Assembly (NCBI GenBank): GCA_949358305.1 | Contig: OX442314.1 | Span: 55,127,369 to 55,191,368 of the forward strand | DNA: 64,000 nt | From: Strigamia acuminata | Taxonomy: Eukaryota > Arthropoda > Chilopoda > Geophilomorpha > Linotaeniidae | Direction: 5' to 3' | Shown: positions 11,101-22,307 of the stretch, in pieces | Layout of the letters: the number at the start of each line of letters is the position of its first letter | Position numbering within the stretch: the first letter of the stretch is position 1 | Translations under genes and position numbers: made by a program | Notes under the pieces: model-generated | Told to the model about the DNA's origin: nothing | Seen by the model: the letters and a program-made list of their open reading frames with translations, nothing else | Database searches by the model: none

Positions 11101-12117
11101 TGTCGCGCTCAACTCTAACCGTCGCTAACTCGTGGGTTGATTACTTAATTCGACTAACTCACTACCGCTTTACTCAAGCGGTTTACCCAAAGAAATGATT
11201 ACACAGATATAAAAGGTAAAATATAATATAGATTTATTCTGCGGGGCAATATACAGATATATCTTATATATATATATATAAAGGGTAAGTAAAAGGTAAA
11301 TCGGAATGGGTGATGGGAAATGGAAAGGCAAAGGTAAGATGAAAGCTGGCTGGAATCGGCGAGGTCGTCTGTTGTCTCGTGCGTGTCCAAGATGGCGTCC
11401 TCGTTGTGGCAACGTGATGTCGTCTTGGGCCGGCGTGGCAATATGGCGTCCTCGACTCGTCTCTGGCTGGTCCTTCGGGCTCACGCTGGTCGGGCGCGAG
11501 TGAATGCTTAGTTAAAAGACTTACTTCGGGCTGTTGTCTAGGTTTTTGTGTGGTGTCCGGCGATCACACAGCGGCGGACTCTTCTGGTTCCCGGCGGTCA
11601 CACAGCGGCGGGAACGCTCGTCGTGGTTTTACTGCAGTTTAGGCTTGTGCGACCGTTTGTCTGCACAACTCGCTAAACTGGAGTGGTTTTTACTATTTCT
11701 AGCTGGTGTGCTAAAATAGTGTGGTAATCTTATCTCGCAGGTTACTCTGCGGAGTTTGACACTGACCAAACGTACTCACGGTAAATTGTCCTTTGTCCTC
11801 GGTCAATCCCAGTATTTTTACTTGGGCCTGATCTTGTAGGACGACGGGTTTACGTGTGTTTCTCGTTTGATGGTTGTGTTGGTTCTGCCCGCTCAGTGCA
11901 AGGCACATTCCTTTGCACAAAGCGGGGTTGACAGGTGACCAGAATCACCCAATGGTGGGGTGGACGAACCATCCCCACTCCCTCAGGGCAGACGCCTGTC
12001 CATTGACTAGATGTCAATGCACTGAGGGAAGGGAGACGCGCTTGCGGCTCCCCTTACACCCGAAACGAGGTCACGAGAGAAACTCTTCGTTGACCCCGGT
12101 CCAGTCGGGTCACAACA
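11101..12117 (-). repeat. LTR, minus orientation (1017 bp), 5' LTR of gag-pol
   Basis: Exact inverted counterpart of 2836-3852, same length, one base different as far as compared. Its outer end (GGTCACAACA on the plus strand) abuts the CCTAA-type repeat array at 12118, so this side joins ordinary genomic DNA. The near-identity of the two LTRs means the structure is recent. Confidence 0.9.
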
Positions 12118-12315
12118 ACCTAATGTAACCTAACCTAACCTAACGTAACGTAACCTAACCTAACGTAATGTAACCTAACCTAACGTAACGTAACCTAACC
12201 TAACCTAACGTAATGTAACCTAACCTAACGTGCCCTTAAACCTAACGTAACGTAACGTAATTTAACCTAACCTAACGTGCCCTTAACCTAACGTAACGTA
12301 AACTAACGTGCCTTT
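12118..12315. repeat. Degenerate CCTAA/CGTAA array (interstitial telomere-like)
   Basis: About 200 bp of 5-bp units, mainly CCTAA mixed with CGTAA, TGTAA and CCTTAA variants. TTAGG, the complement of CCTAA, is the common arthropod telomere unit. The array begins directly at the LTR end. Confidence 0.8.
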
Positions 12316-13075
12316 ATCCCAAAACTTATTTTTAATTGTAAGAATGTGATTGCACATTTCATTTTGAAAATTTTTGTTTTCTCAAATTTCTTTCTGCATT
12401 TATTTATTTATTTATTTAATTTTATTTGAATTGCACAAAAAATCCACTTTCTCTATCTCTTATTTCAATAGCCGTTAGTTGAGTTGCCATGGCAACCCCC
12501 TTCCTTTCTTCCTTTCCCCCTTTCTTTCTCGCTTTGTCGGTGACCCACCGCAGCAACTCCGAAAACGAGAACGAGACAGATCGAGTGCTCGAATGAAATT
12601 TGTATCATTTATTTGCCGGAATTGAATTGATTTTTACTGGATTATCGTGTCGAATGAAAATCGTGGAAGGTAAAAATGATGTAAAACGCGTTATATTTTT
12701 GCGAATCGGCCGTATTCGTGCGGTCGAATGCAGCCGGTGTTCAGCCGATTACCGGTGCTTGGTTTCGACGGGAAACTAAACACTTTTTGGCCGCATTCGT
12801 GCGATCGAATGCGGCCGGTGTTTGGCAGATTCCCCGTTCGTAATTAAATAATAATAATTTATATTAACTTACTCCTTTGTGGAATCGGAATCAGAATCGG
12901 AATTTTAATGAAGTTTTTAGAATCGGATTTTCGAAATTTGGAATTGAATGCACCTAATGACCACTTCTCTCGATTTTAAATCCTAAAAACGACCAAAATT
13001 CGAATTAAATCCCGCCCATTCTTCTACTGCTATTAAATACAAATTAAATTAACGAAACAATCATTTTCGTTACAG
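12316..13075. other. Intron or upstream DNA of the nuclear receptor gene
   Basis: No recognisable exon. It contains an imperfect duplication of about 35 bp (near 12708-12742 and 12790-12824; both copies carry ATTCGTGCG and TCGAATGC) and a run of ATTT units near 12400. Earlier receptor exons must lie left of the window or beyond the retroelement. Confidence 0.5.
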
Positions 13076-15509
13076 TCTTGAAGTTCAAATATTATTGGTA
13101 CGAGGTTGCTGGAGCGAACTATTCACGTTGGGTCTGTCGCAGTGCTCCCAAGTGGTGGCCCTAACATCAATCCTCAGCGCCATCCTCAACCAGCTGCAGT
13201 CCAATGTGCAACAAGGTATACAATCCATCTTTTATAACCTCGTTTATATATAACTAAATGTTAATTGCAAATTTAGATAAAGTGTCCGCTCAGAGGGTGA
13301 AGGAAGTGACGGAGCACATTTGCAAGCTGCAGGACTACGTGAACATGATGCTGAGGCTTCAGGTGGACGAGCACGAGTACGCCTACCTGAAAGCCATCGT
13401 TCTGTTTTCGCCAGACCACCCATCGCTGCCGGGATCGCGGCAGGTGGAAAAATTTCAGGACAAAGCTCACCAGGAGTTACGCAATTACATTCAGCAAACG
13501 TTTCCCGATAATCCAGATCGGTTTCCCAAACTTTTGCTGAGGTCAGGATCGCCAAATGACGACAGTTGAATATTTTTTTCGAAAATGAAATTTGTATTAA
13601 TTTTTTTTTTTGTATTTTTTAGGTTACCAACTCTTAGATCGCTTCTTCCGAACATAATGGAAGATTTATTCTTTGCGGGATTGATCGGGAACGTTCAAAT
13701 CGACAGTGTGATTCCTTACATTTTACGAATGGAGACGGGCGATTGTTCGAGCAATTCGACCGGTGGGTTTGGTGGTGGAGAAATTAATTGGAGTTTGACA
13801 TGGGAGATTTGGGAGATTTTTGCATTGAAAAGTGCATTTTTGCATTGAAAAGTGCATTTTTGCATTGAAAAAGTGCATTTTTGCATTGAAACCTGCATTT
13901 TTGCATTGAAAAAGTGCATTTTTGCATTGAAAAAGTGCATTTTTGCATTGAAAAAGTGCATTTTTGCATTGAAAAAGTGCATTTTTGCATTGAAAAAGTG
14001 CATTTTTGCATTGAAAAAGTGCATTTATGCATTGAAAAAGTGCATTTTTGCATTGAAAAAGTGCATTTTTGCATTGAAAAAGTGCATTTTTGCATTGAAA
14101 TAAAATATTCTTGACCGAATGAGCTTAAAAAATGACCACAAGAGGTAACTTGCTAAAATGAACGAATTCTATTTATTGCTCATTTTCCTGCATAAAAAAT
14201 TATTTTCAAGCTGCCTGAATAACAGTAAAATTCACACAAATAATGTGTAGTTAATTGTGGGAATGTTTAATAGTTGAAAGCCAATGTTTTTCATCATTCA
14301 ATGAACCTCAGAATTTTATCGTACAGATCTCCCGTGTAGTTTCTGTAGCTTTTGTATGTTTGATTGATGTACAATGAGGAAATGAAAAATATTTAGGATT
14401 ATTCAATTTTAAGGATATTCACCCAATTCTATTTTTGGCACCGTAAATACGTTCCAGAAAAAACTGCTAAAAAAAAACGTACTAAAAGTGATTTTCATAA
14501 ATATTTCCTAGACAACCGAAAAGGGGAATTTCCAAAATACTTGGTAGGAAATTACACTTGTGGAAATGTTTTTTCTTAAAATTTAAATGAACGGGCAATT
14601 TTCAAATCAAAAGAAATCGTGTAAAAACAGAATTGGGTGTAATTATAAATTATAAATTAAATGACTGTACTTCAGCAATTAATCAAATCAGTGTTGTGCG
14701 CGTTACCGTTACAGTAACGTCATTTTAACTACGTTACAGAAACCTTATTTTAACTACGTTACCGTTACGCAACTGTAACGGTAACGCGTTACTTTTTTTT
14801 GGCCAATTTAACGTTAACGGTAATTCGTTACTTTTTTTGCAGTAACGAACGTTTAGTAAACATTACGTTGCCGTTACATTTATACAGGAAACGTTTTTGC
14901 TACATTATTATCGGAACACCAGTTATCCGAACAGCAGAATGGGATTTTTTTATTGATTTTTTGACAATTTTCACCTATTTCTAATCGGTTTTTAATGTTT
15001 TTTGACGGTTTTTATCCATTTTTGGTCAGTTCTAATGCTCTGGAGCATCACCGTCACAAATTAAAAAATATAAACAAATGATACACACAACCGAAAGAGT
15101 TGAAATGTGAAATTTGAGCTAATTTAACAGTAACGGTAATGTAACGATAACGGTAACGTAGCTACCTAAAATGTAACGATAACGGTTGGTAACTACGGTA
15201 GTTACTTTTTTTGCCAAGTAACGGTAACGGTAACTAGTTACCAAATTCCAGTAACGCGTACAACCCTGTTAATCACCACGACTACTATTCAAGGGTGGCT
15301 CTTGATTGCAGAAATACAGTAAATTAAATACAATTATAAATTACAATTAAATACAATTATAAATTACAAAAGTTTAAATTTTATCTCTTGTAAATGATGT
15401 TTTGTTTGAATTTGTCACAGGAACATCCGCAAGCGGCAACGAAGCGGTGGATATGACTCTGAATCAAAGCAATGGCCGAAGCGATTTAAGCAGATCGTCG
15501 AGTCCGTGA
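13076..15509 (+). CDS. Nuclear receptor of NR2C type (TR2/TR4, HR78), ligand-binding domain exons
   Basis: Four in-frame exons: 13076-13215, 13277-13541, 13623-13762 and 15421-15509, with consensus splice sites and matching phases (1,1; 2,2; 1,1; 2,stop). They encode about 211 residues of the C-terminal ligand-binding domain. Motifs seen: CWSELFTLGLSQC, YLKAIVLFSPDHP, KFQDKAHQEL, and LFFAGLIGNVQIDSVIPYIL. The last is characteristic of TR2/TR4 and insect HR78 rather than COUP-TF or RXR. The family is nuclear DNA-binding transcription factors. The DNA-binding domain and first half of the LBD are outside the window. The last exon adds a Ser/Asn-rich tail without an evident AF-2 helix. The stop is TGA at 15507-15509. 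Confidence 0.88.
13814..14101. repeat. 21-bp minisatellite in receptor intron
   Basis: About 13 copies of a 21-bp unit of the type GCATTTTTGCATTGAAAAAGT, with a few 1-2 bp variants in the first three units. It lies 50 bp after exon 3 of the receptor gene. Open frames through it on both strands are artefacts of the period being a multiple of three. Confidence 0.95.
14689..15268. mobile_element. hAT-like MITE with AACGGTAACG sub-repeats
   Basis: Ends are near-inverted: CAGTGTTGTGCGCGTTAC at left, and CAGGGTTGTACGCGTTAC as the complement of the right. Many GTTACCGTTAC/AACGGTAACG repeats lie inside, in both orientations, as is common in subterminal regions of hAT elements. TTAATCA occurs near both ends (14679-14685 and 15269-15275) but is 3 bp off on the left, so the target duplication is not proven. 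It lies in the last intron of the receptor gene. Confidence 0.65.
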
Positions 15510-17329
15510 TTCCTTCATCCGAGCAGATGGTGCAACAAGACCGTGCTTCAAGCGTTCACCTTTTGCCTCACACTTGCGAAAACCCACAGAAGAATTTAAA
15601 ACAAAGAAATATACGGACACGTTGAACGAAATGTTTATATATATAAAAAAAGAAAGAAAAACAACAACAAGAGAAAGAAAGAGAAATGTGCTCCTGGAAG
15701 TAATCCAGTGAATATTTTATCGTTTATTTGCTTTAGCATAATATTAGATTGTTTCCACAAGGCTTTACAAGTTGGTTTTTATTTAATCCTTTTGGATGAA
15801 GACGGAGAAAGAAAGAAAGAAAGAATAATTATTTAAAACAAATCAAAAATCATTACCCCCTTTTGGGCCCCTTAAATCTCCTTCTCAGGATATAAATGGA
15901 AATTGATGAAGTGTAATTTTTGTTTGTTATAAAAGTGCAATATCTGATCTCAGATAAAATGTTTGTATTTGTTTAGTTGGCTGTAGTTGAGACTACATAT
16001 AGAGCAGGTTCCTTTTTATTTATTTTGAATAATGAAAAGATATAAAGAAGAAAAAAAAGAAATCATATTACATTTAACAAAAGAATAAATAAATAAATAA
16101 AGTTGGCCTAGTCTGTTAAAATAAGGATTAACAGCATAAATATTTGTTGTTTTAAATATCGATGTTTTATTTAGGGGATTTTTATCGAAGAAAAAAGTTA
16201 ATTTCCAAACTCCTATTTTTTTTTCTATCTTAGACGAAGTTTTTAGTTTTTAATTATTATAGGTTTTTAATTATTATTATTATTATTTTTTGTTTGTTTT
16301 TTTGTTTTGTGGCGGAGGTTAAATTTCATTTATTTTTCATTTCGATGTATTTGCGTTCATAGAACAGTTAACTGATCATTTTTATTATTACTACATTTTG
16401 TTTTGTTAATATTTTTACAAAAAAATTATCGTTTTTTTTTATTATTGTCATTATTTTTTATTGTTTATTATTTTTATTATTTGCTACTGTTATCCATCCA
16501 TCCATCCATTATAAGTTACAGTGACACGAAAAAATGCAGTTTGCAGTTGTCACGGAGAATTTGAAACCGTTAATGTTTTTATTGGTGAAAATTATTTTTA
16601 GCAAATTTAGTTATATAAAGTGACAGTTTGAACGGCAGAATTTGAATTTATTTTTTATTTTATTTCTTTATTTCTTTTATTTTTTTGACCCTTCCACACC
16701 TGGTCCTGAAACATCAGCTTTTATGGCTGACCGGATTATTTGTACATCTTCTAAAAATAAGAGTAATGTGAGAGGTACATAAAGAACAGCACCAGGATAA
16801 CTGACTATTGTAATCTACGTTTTGTTCTCAGGAAGTGAAGTCACACCAAGTATCATTCACTTTCTGTTTATGGTTTAACATGAATTGTATACAGCACATT
16901 CAAACGAGATTTAAAATATTTTGTTCTACTTTCAGCCTGTACAAGTGGTGGGCTCAAATTATGACTTGCAATACAAAATTGCTGGTCCATAAGTCACTGT
17001 CAGGGACCAATAAGAATATAGAGCAAAGGATACTGTAATAGTGGACTACAAAATCGAATAGAAATATCAACAAAAGAAAACGGAGTAATTAAATAAATAG
17101 ACAGCAGTTACGGCCTATGAAAATTATGTACGCTAATTTCAAAATTTGCCAAAAAGGTATGGTGGTTCATTGAGCTCATTGGTAGCAGAGGAGGGATCGC
17201 TGTCTAGTAATTGCAAGAAAAATGAAGTTCTCAGCCCACCAGAGTGAAAAGCTAAGGGATAACGAAACTAAGTTGCTGAAAATAACCCTAATGAGTCCTT
17301 GACTAACTACCAACCGTAACGGAGGGAAT
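15510..17329 (+). other. Receptor 3' UTR and AT-rich intergenic DNA
   Basis: Starts as the 3' UTR of the receptor. Several AATAAA motifs occur, the clearest near 16085 in an AATAAATAAATAAATAAA run. Beyond about 16100 the DNA is very AT-rich, with TTA and TCCA short repeats (near 16260 and 16494). No coding exon recognised. Confidence 0.5.
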
Positions 17330-17762
17330 AGAGAGTTTGCAGGATGAATTTTTCCCTTATTTTGATCCACGATACACTATTTAAGTACCATATTGTAAGA
17401 GGAAAACCTTTAGTGTATCGTTTTTAACACTAAAATAAAATATAACGCAGCCAATCAGAATTCAGAACACTATATTGTTAGCTCTGACGATCGAAGAGGC
17501 GTTTTTTGAGGCTGAATTTCAAGTGGAAACTCCAGCCAGGGTTCGCCAAAGTTGTATTCGCTTTTAAATTCGAATGCAATGTCACAGGACACCCATTGCC
17601 GAGACCAAAGCAAATTTGACGGTCATAGGTACTTAGATTGAATGATACGTAAGGGAAAAATGCAGCCCGCAAAAACTTATATCATTTTTTCCTGACACTA
17701 TTTTTTTTACTGTATTGTCTTAAACTGTAAGGGAAAAATGCATCCCACAAACTCTATTGCTT
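17330..17762. mobile_element. Possible MITE with ~32-bp inverted ends
   Basis: The left part reads AATAGAGAGTTTGCAGGATG followed by AATTTTTCCCTTA. The complement of the right part reads AATAGAGTTTGTGGGATGCA followed by TTTTTCCCTTA. A further copy of the GGGAAAAATGCAGCCCGCAAA motif sits near 17653. No coding capacity. No target duplication identified. Confidence 0.5.
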
Positions 17763-18107
17763 TGGGTGTCCCTTAGGCAAAGAATGTTCCTTTGGAGAAG
17801 GAAACTTAAGCATGGACGACCTGCAAAGGCCAAATAAGCCCTAATTATGCAGAAAGAATAGGTTTTTTGGAAACATTAATATATTTTTTATTCTAATTTA
17901 AAAGTCAAATTTTTATAGTTTTAAATATAATTTTTTTGGGGTTAAGAAGTAATAAATTTAGGGTGTTTATAAGTTTTCAAAAGGGAGGGAAAAAGGGAGT
18001 GAATGAAGTTTATTTGGGGGAAAAGAGGTCTAAATTTAGGGTGAGAATAAGCTTTAAAAAGGGGTGAAAAAAGGGGTAAAGTTTAGTTTTTTTGGGGTAA
18101 GTTTTAG
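17763..18107. other. No gene seen
   Basis: AT-rich, with repeated GGGGTAAA/GGGGTTAAG-type purine runs between 17930 and 18110. Nothing recognised. Confidence 0.4.
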
Positions 18108-18242
18108 TTTGTGACCAGCTGCCCCTGCGCGCTGATCACCGCACTGCAACAGCAATGCACTTGGCACAGCTCCAGCGCCTCTCGTCCCTCGCGCAGCCTG
18201 TTGCGGTCCTCCGCAACCAGGTGGAGCTGCGGGCCCTTGGGA
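18108..18242. repeat. Dispersed repeat, copy 1
   Basis: A GC-rich 135-bp block beginning TTTGTGACCAGCTGCCCC and ending in GGTGGAGCTGCGGGCC. It matches 21486-21601, sharing GCTGATCACC-type, CGCAGCCTGTTGCGGTC and GGAGCTGCGGGCC stretches. Identity of the parent element unknown. Confidence 0.65.
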
Positions 18243-18377
18243 AATACATCATGGGACACTGCATCACACCCCTAGACAATAATAAAAGCCATAACCAAAA
18301 CTATATTGTGTATCTGTGTGGGATAATTCATCGTGTGTGTTGCGTCCAGCGCCTCGTGGCCCTCCCCTGACCAGAAG

Positions 18378-18798
18378 GATGGCAATATTACTGGCACGAT
18401 TTATGCAAAGATGAACAGATTTTTTCAAAACATCAGCAAGGTGGAGGATCGGTTATGATTTGGGCAGCGTTTGGATGGAATGGTAAAAGTAATATTGCCT
18501 TTGTCAGTGGTCGAATGAATGCTGATGCATACCAACAGCTGCTTGACGAACAACTTATGCCATTTGGAGAGCAAATTGGTGGCCCATTTTGGGAATTTCA
18601 ACAGGACAACGCGCCGATCCACAATGCTCGAACAACAATGGACAATGGAGTGCAAGTAAATGGAGTGGCCAGCATGTTTCCATGACTTGAATCCCATAGA
18701 AAACCTATGGGGAATACTTGCCAGATCAGTATATCAAGGAGGAAAGCAATATGAATCAATTGAGGAGTTAAAACTTGCAATTATGATGAAAAACTGAG
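18378..18798 (+). pseudogene. Tc1/mariner transposase fragment
   Basis: Translates as C-terminal DDE transposase: WQYYWHDLCKDEQIFSK, then GGGSVMIWAAFGWNGK, then WEFQQDNAPIHNAR (second Asp), then, after a frameshift near 18675-18685, DLNPIENLWGILA (third acidic residue). The N-terminal DNA-binding half is absent and no terminal inverted repeats were found, so it is a dead fragment. Confidence 0.85.
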
Positions 18799-19158
18799 AC
18801 TCCAGACTGTATACTACTACTAGGAGAAGTAGTTTTGTTTTTTATTTATTGTTGTGATTGTTATGACTAATTTAGTTTATGTTATTTTGATTTTATTTAA
18901 TAAAAAATTGTTATTTCTATCATTAAAATCAAGTTTCACACATTAAAAAATGTCAAACTCATGTTTGTTGCGTTACATTGTTAAAAATAAAAATTTTAGT
19001 AATCAATACAATTGAATATTTCTTTATCTTTTTTTAATTTTTAATTTATTATTTTTTTATCTAAGTAATCAATTTTATTTTCATTTCTTTCGGTTGCTTC
19101 ACTGCCATTGAGATAAAATGTAATTTATAGAGATAATAAATACTGTTTCCTTACTAGA

Positions 19159-19240
19159 TTGTTAGAAACATGGTGGACATGCTTTAAAGATTGTAGTTAC
19201 AATTTACATAAAAATGTTTAAATATTAACAATTTTTTATT
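19159..19240. repeat. 3' flank shared with the second FCP1-like copy
   Basis: From ATTGTTAGAAACATGGTGGA onward, this sequence matches 63541-63629 apart from small indels. It marks one boundary of a duplication that includes the downstream flank of the phosphatase gene, not only its coding part. Confidence 0.8.
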
Positions 19241-20581
19241 TCAAACAGTTATTCTTTTTAGATTATTCAATTGGTGAAAAAATGTTGCCAAATCAGCAGG
19301 ATCAATAATATTACTCATGACACGTCCATGTCTACTTGACCAAACATTCTTCTTCTTCTTCTTGTCTCCTACATTTAACTGTTGTTTTTTCCTCGGATTA
19401 TTCAAACTTTCTTCGTCCGAATCCGACTCCCGTCTCTTATTCTTAACTCCCTGTCTCACCCGCGCAATGTCTTCATCGGTAAACTGGATGTCCAGAAGTG
19501 GTTTTATGCTTGGCAAAATTTTATTTCCTCCAGTTTCATTAAAAGAAAACATCATCTCGTCCACTTTATGCCAACGTTCAGCACAACACCTCAACCAATC
19601 TGGGTTCACCACGTGCACGTTTTTTAAATGTCGGGCCATGCGCACTTTAGCGGTATCCAAACGACCGGTCACAACGTGGGTCGTCGGCTTCTCCTCGGGA
19701 AACGCAACCACTTTGTTCTTTATACTGGCACCCAGTGACTGTGCCAACGTCCAAATTTTCTGCATTTCAGTCGGCAAGATGCCACTAAACACCACATTAA
19801 CAGATTTCAAAACACTTGCCCGTGCACGCTGAACTAATTCCTTCACGTCAGGAAAGACGCGGCCATTTTTCATTTTCATCTCATCATACATTTTGTAAAA
19901 CTGCACATGCACACCACGCAGTTTTCTCTCCAAATAGATCAAATGGTCGTCCTTGTCCAGCTTGTGTAATTCAAGTAAACAATTCTTCATTTTTTCTCCT
20001 TCATGCTCCTCATAAACGACGTCCGTAAAAAATATGTACGGTTTCACCGGCACCAAATTCGGCGCGTTGTTCCACGCGTCGCCTTGGTCGTCGATCATGC
20101 ACACCATGGAATCTCCGTTGGGAAAGAATTGTTTCAAATTTGCGTTTTTCGAGTATGGGTCGATGAATTGCTCTCGGGTTAAAATTCGCCTCGAAAAGAG
20201 AGTGCAGTCCGGGTCGAGCAGACGCGCTATCTGGTTCGTGTACGGGCGATCCGAGTACGTCCAGATGTGCATTTCGAACAACGCGCTCATCCTTTTCAAG
20301 AACGCTCTCGTTCCGGGTCGCACTCTGGTGTGGTACCACGAACCGCCCGCCTGGAAGCAATGCACGTCGGCAACACCAAGTGGGATGTTTGCCGGAGTCG
20401 TGTCTATCAACGTTTGGTCGAGATCGACTAATAACACTAATTTTCTTGCAGTTAAGAGATTGAATGGAGCATTGTTTGGAGTGGGTGTTGGGTTTGAATG
20501 ATGCTTGTTATTGTTATCAAGATGGCTACCGTGATCCCATTTGACAAGTTTTGCACCGGGTCTGATGTTTCTAAGTGCCAT
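19241..20581 (-). CDS. FCP1-like RNA polymerase II CTD phosphatase, intronless
   Basis: 446 residues from the ATG at 20581. The frame is open upstream to 20716, but MALRNIRPGA is the better start by context. FCP1-like proteins remove phosphate from the polymerase II C-terminal repeat in the nucleus. The HAD-type catalytic motif LLVDLDQTLIDTT has Asp53 and Asp55 (DLDQT, as in FCP1). The FCPH core follows (HTRVRPGTRAFLKRM, HIWTYSDRPYT, MIDDQGDAW), with a BRCT domain at about residues 262-347 (VNPDWLRCCAERWHKVDE). The C-terminus is Lys-rich. At 446 residues it is about half the usual FCP1 length and has no N-terminal lipoyl-like segment. It could be a compact paralogue. No introns are seen, but no poly(A) remnant either. 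Confidence 0.85.
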   Translation of the reverse strand: MALRNIRPGAKLVKWDHGSHLDNNNKHHSNPTPTPNNAPFNLLTARKLVLLVDLDQTLIDTTPANIPLGVADVHCFQAGGSWYHTRVRPGTRAFLKRMSALFEMHIWTYSDRPYTNQIARLLDPDCTLFSRRILTREQFIDPYSKNANLKQFFPNGDSMVCMIDDQGDAWNNAPNLVPVKPYIFFTDVVYEEHEGEKMKNCLLELHKLDKDDHLIYLERKLRGVHVQFYKMYDEMKMKNGRVFPDVKELVQRARASVLKSVNVVFSGILPTEMQKIWTLAQSLGASIKNKVVAFPEEKPTTHVVTGRLDTAKVRMARHLKNVHVVNPDWLRCCAERWHKVDEMMFSFNETGGNKILPSIKPLLDIQFTDEDIARVRQGVKNKRRESDSDEESLNNPRKKQQLNVGDKKKKKNVWSSRHGRVMSNIIDPADLATFFHQLNNLKRITV

Positions 20582-21485
20582 TATAAGGAAAGAATTATTA
20601 AAAATCACAGAAAAAATGCTGTGGTCGATACAATTGTGTGTAGAAAAATAAGATACGATCAAGTTTAAGTGTTGTTTAAATATTTTTAAGTTCTGAGCGC
20701 ACGCTGTTAAAGTCAACGACAGAATGATCCTTTTCGTTCAAACACTTGTTTATATAAGGGGTGACTTCCGGCGAACGTGTCGCAAACGTTCGCGATGGAC
20801 TTCTGGGAACGTATGACAAACGTTTCTGGTGGACTTCCGGAAACGTATACGCATGCGTCAAAATGTCGAAAATGAAATTCACTAACTTTTGGGTCGAGAT
20901 GGATTTTCCATTTTAATTAAATAAAACAAAAAAGAGTTGATGGAATCATGAAAATATTATGCCGGTTGTAATTAATTTGGCCGATAGATGGCGCAGTTGT
21001 GCCTGTGAGAATATGAAACGTTTTATCACCGCTTCAATAACTTAACAAGCGCTTGACCATTACCAGTCGGGAGATTCAAACAGAAATTACAATAAACTTG
21101 TTCTCAACCAAAAAAAAAATGCTTTTATTCCGCGAATTCAGAAAATCGTAAATATGTTCGAAATACCGGTTTAAAATTAAAGTGCAATGGGTTCCAAGTC
21201 ACGAAGGGTAGCAACTCGAATACCCATGCCAAATGGGTCGGACCGTGAGGAAGTAACCAGACAAGGGGATGTAACGGAATAGAACGAAGTTCTATGATGA
21301 TCCATCAGGGCAAAAGCCATTAAGGACAAAGGATTCTGTAAGAAAACCAGATTATTCTATAACCCACAAGAATTTGTTTTTAAGCCCACCGAAGAACCCG
21401 TGGGCACCATTAGTACAGTGATTGGTGATCCAAGTGCGCCCGACACTTCGGCCAATATTGTTACAACACCATAAAACAAGAAGTA
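20582..21485. other. Upstream region of FCP1-like gene, no other gene seen
   Basis: Contains two related stretches near 20763-20790 and 20794-20850 (each with GACTTCCGG or GGACTTCTGG, ACGT and CAAACGTT). These are possible promoter repeats of the phosphatase gene. The remainder is unrecognised. Confidence 0.35.
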
Positions 21486-21601
21486 ATTTGTGACTAGCTG
21501 CCCCAGCAGGCTGATCACTCACCTGCAGCACAGGGAGTCTCGTGTCTCTGGTGCGCAGCCTGTTGCGGTCCCCCGCACCAGATGGAGCTGCGGGCCATTG
21601 G
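21486..21601. repeat. Dispersed repeat, copy 2
   Basis: Diverged copy of 18108-18242. Followed by a G-run near 21769 and no gene that I recognise up to 22300. Confidence 0.6.
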
Positions 21602-22307
21602 TTCGGCCAATTGGGACCCGGAAGTGCCTCTTCTGGAAGTGGTTAGCCCCGCAGAAGGCAGAAGAGTTGTCTTGCGGTCAGCAAGACGAACGGTCGCTTC
21701 AAGGATCGCTCCCCAACGCTGACGACGATGGTAACTCGCTCGGTAACTCGCCCTAAAACTTCGGAGTGGGGGGGGGGGGAATCTCCTCTATTTTTTCTTC
21801 ATCACACCTCAAAGCATCTCCGCTGCTCCGCTCGTGCCTTTGCCGTCACCACCCATCGTTACACCGCAACAACCGCCTGTGTTGCCGGTTGCCTCAGTTG
21901 TCCCAGCCATTGCTCTTGCAACCCCACATTGTTACCTGCAACGAATACGTAATCCAACACGATTTTTTGGATTTGATGAAGAAGCTCAATAGCATTTTTT
22001 CCCAATGTGATTATAACTCAATTGTATGTTCTATTACATTTTATTTCGTAATTTTAGTACATTGTTTTTCTGTTGCTTATACTAATGTTCCATTAATGGA
22101 GGAATGATGCTGTGTTCACGTCTTGTTATTTCATGACGCTGTCTTTTACAGCGCCCTCTGTATCTTTGAATAAAGAAACCCCACTCATTATTGAACTCAA
22201 ACAATGTCCGCATCGTGAACTCTCTTCTCCCGATACGAACAACACCTTTAGTACCATATTGCTGTGTGTTGTTTTTTGTTGATATGGAGAGTGAGCTTGG
22301 ACTCCAA

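Larger units (their letters stand above)
1..12117. mobile_element. Large Ty3/Gypsy-type LTR element with inverted LTRs
   Basis: In order: a plus-strand ORF (34-2799), a polypurine tract, a plus-strand LTR (2836-3852), then minus-strand pol (7921-3853), gag (11055-7945), a primer binding site and a minus-strand LTR (11101-12117). The LTRs are both 1017 bp and differ, as far as I compared, at one base, but face each other instead of the same way. A normal copy of this family would read LTR-gag-pol-3'ORF-LTR. The arrangement is what one expects if the U5 end of the cDNA attacked its own interior, or another cDNA copy, just after pol. The left end lies outside the window, so two neighbouring opposed copies, or a misassembly, remain possible. 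Confidence 0.8.

Noticed and set aside
2836-12117. An ordinary LTR retrotransposon with direct LTRs on the minus strand
   Set aside because: The left LTR is in plus orientation and has its own polypurine tract on its left, so it cannot be the 3' LTR of the minus-strand gag-pol.
13784-14114. Open frames of about 100 codons on both strands
   Set aside because: They lie in the 21-bp minisatellite, whose period is a multiple of three; repeats of FALKKCI-type peptides are artefacts.
14689-15268. Simple telomere-like satellite instead of a transposon
   Set aside because: GTTAC/GTAAC repeats occur in both orientations and the ends are inverted, which fits a hAT-type MITE better.
19241-20581. FCP1-like gene as a plain processed pseudogene
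   Set aside because: The frame is intact, no poly(A) remnant or target duplication was seen, and a second frame-preserving copy exists.
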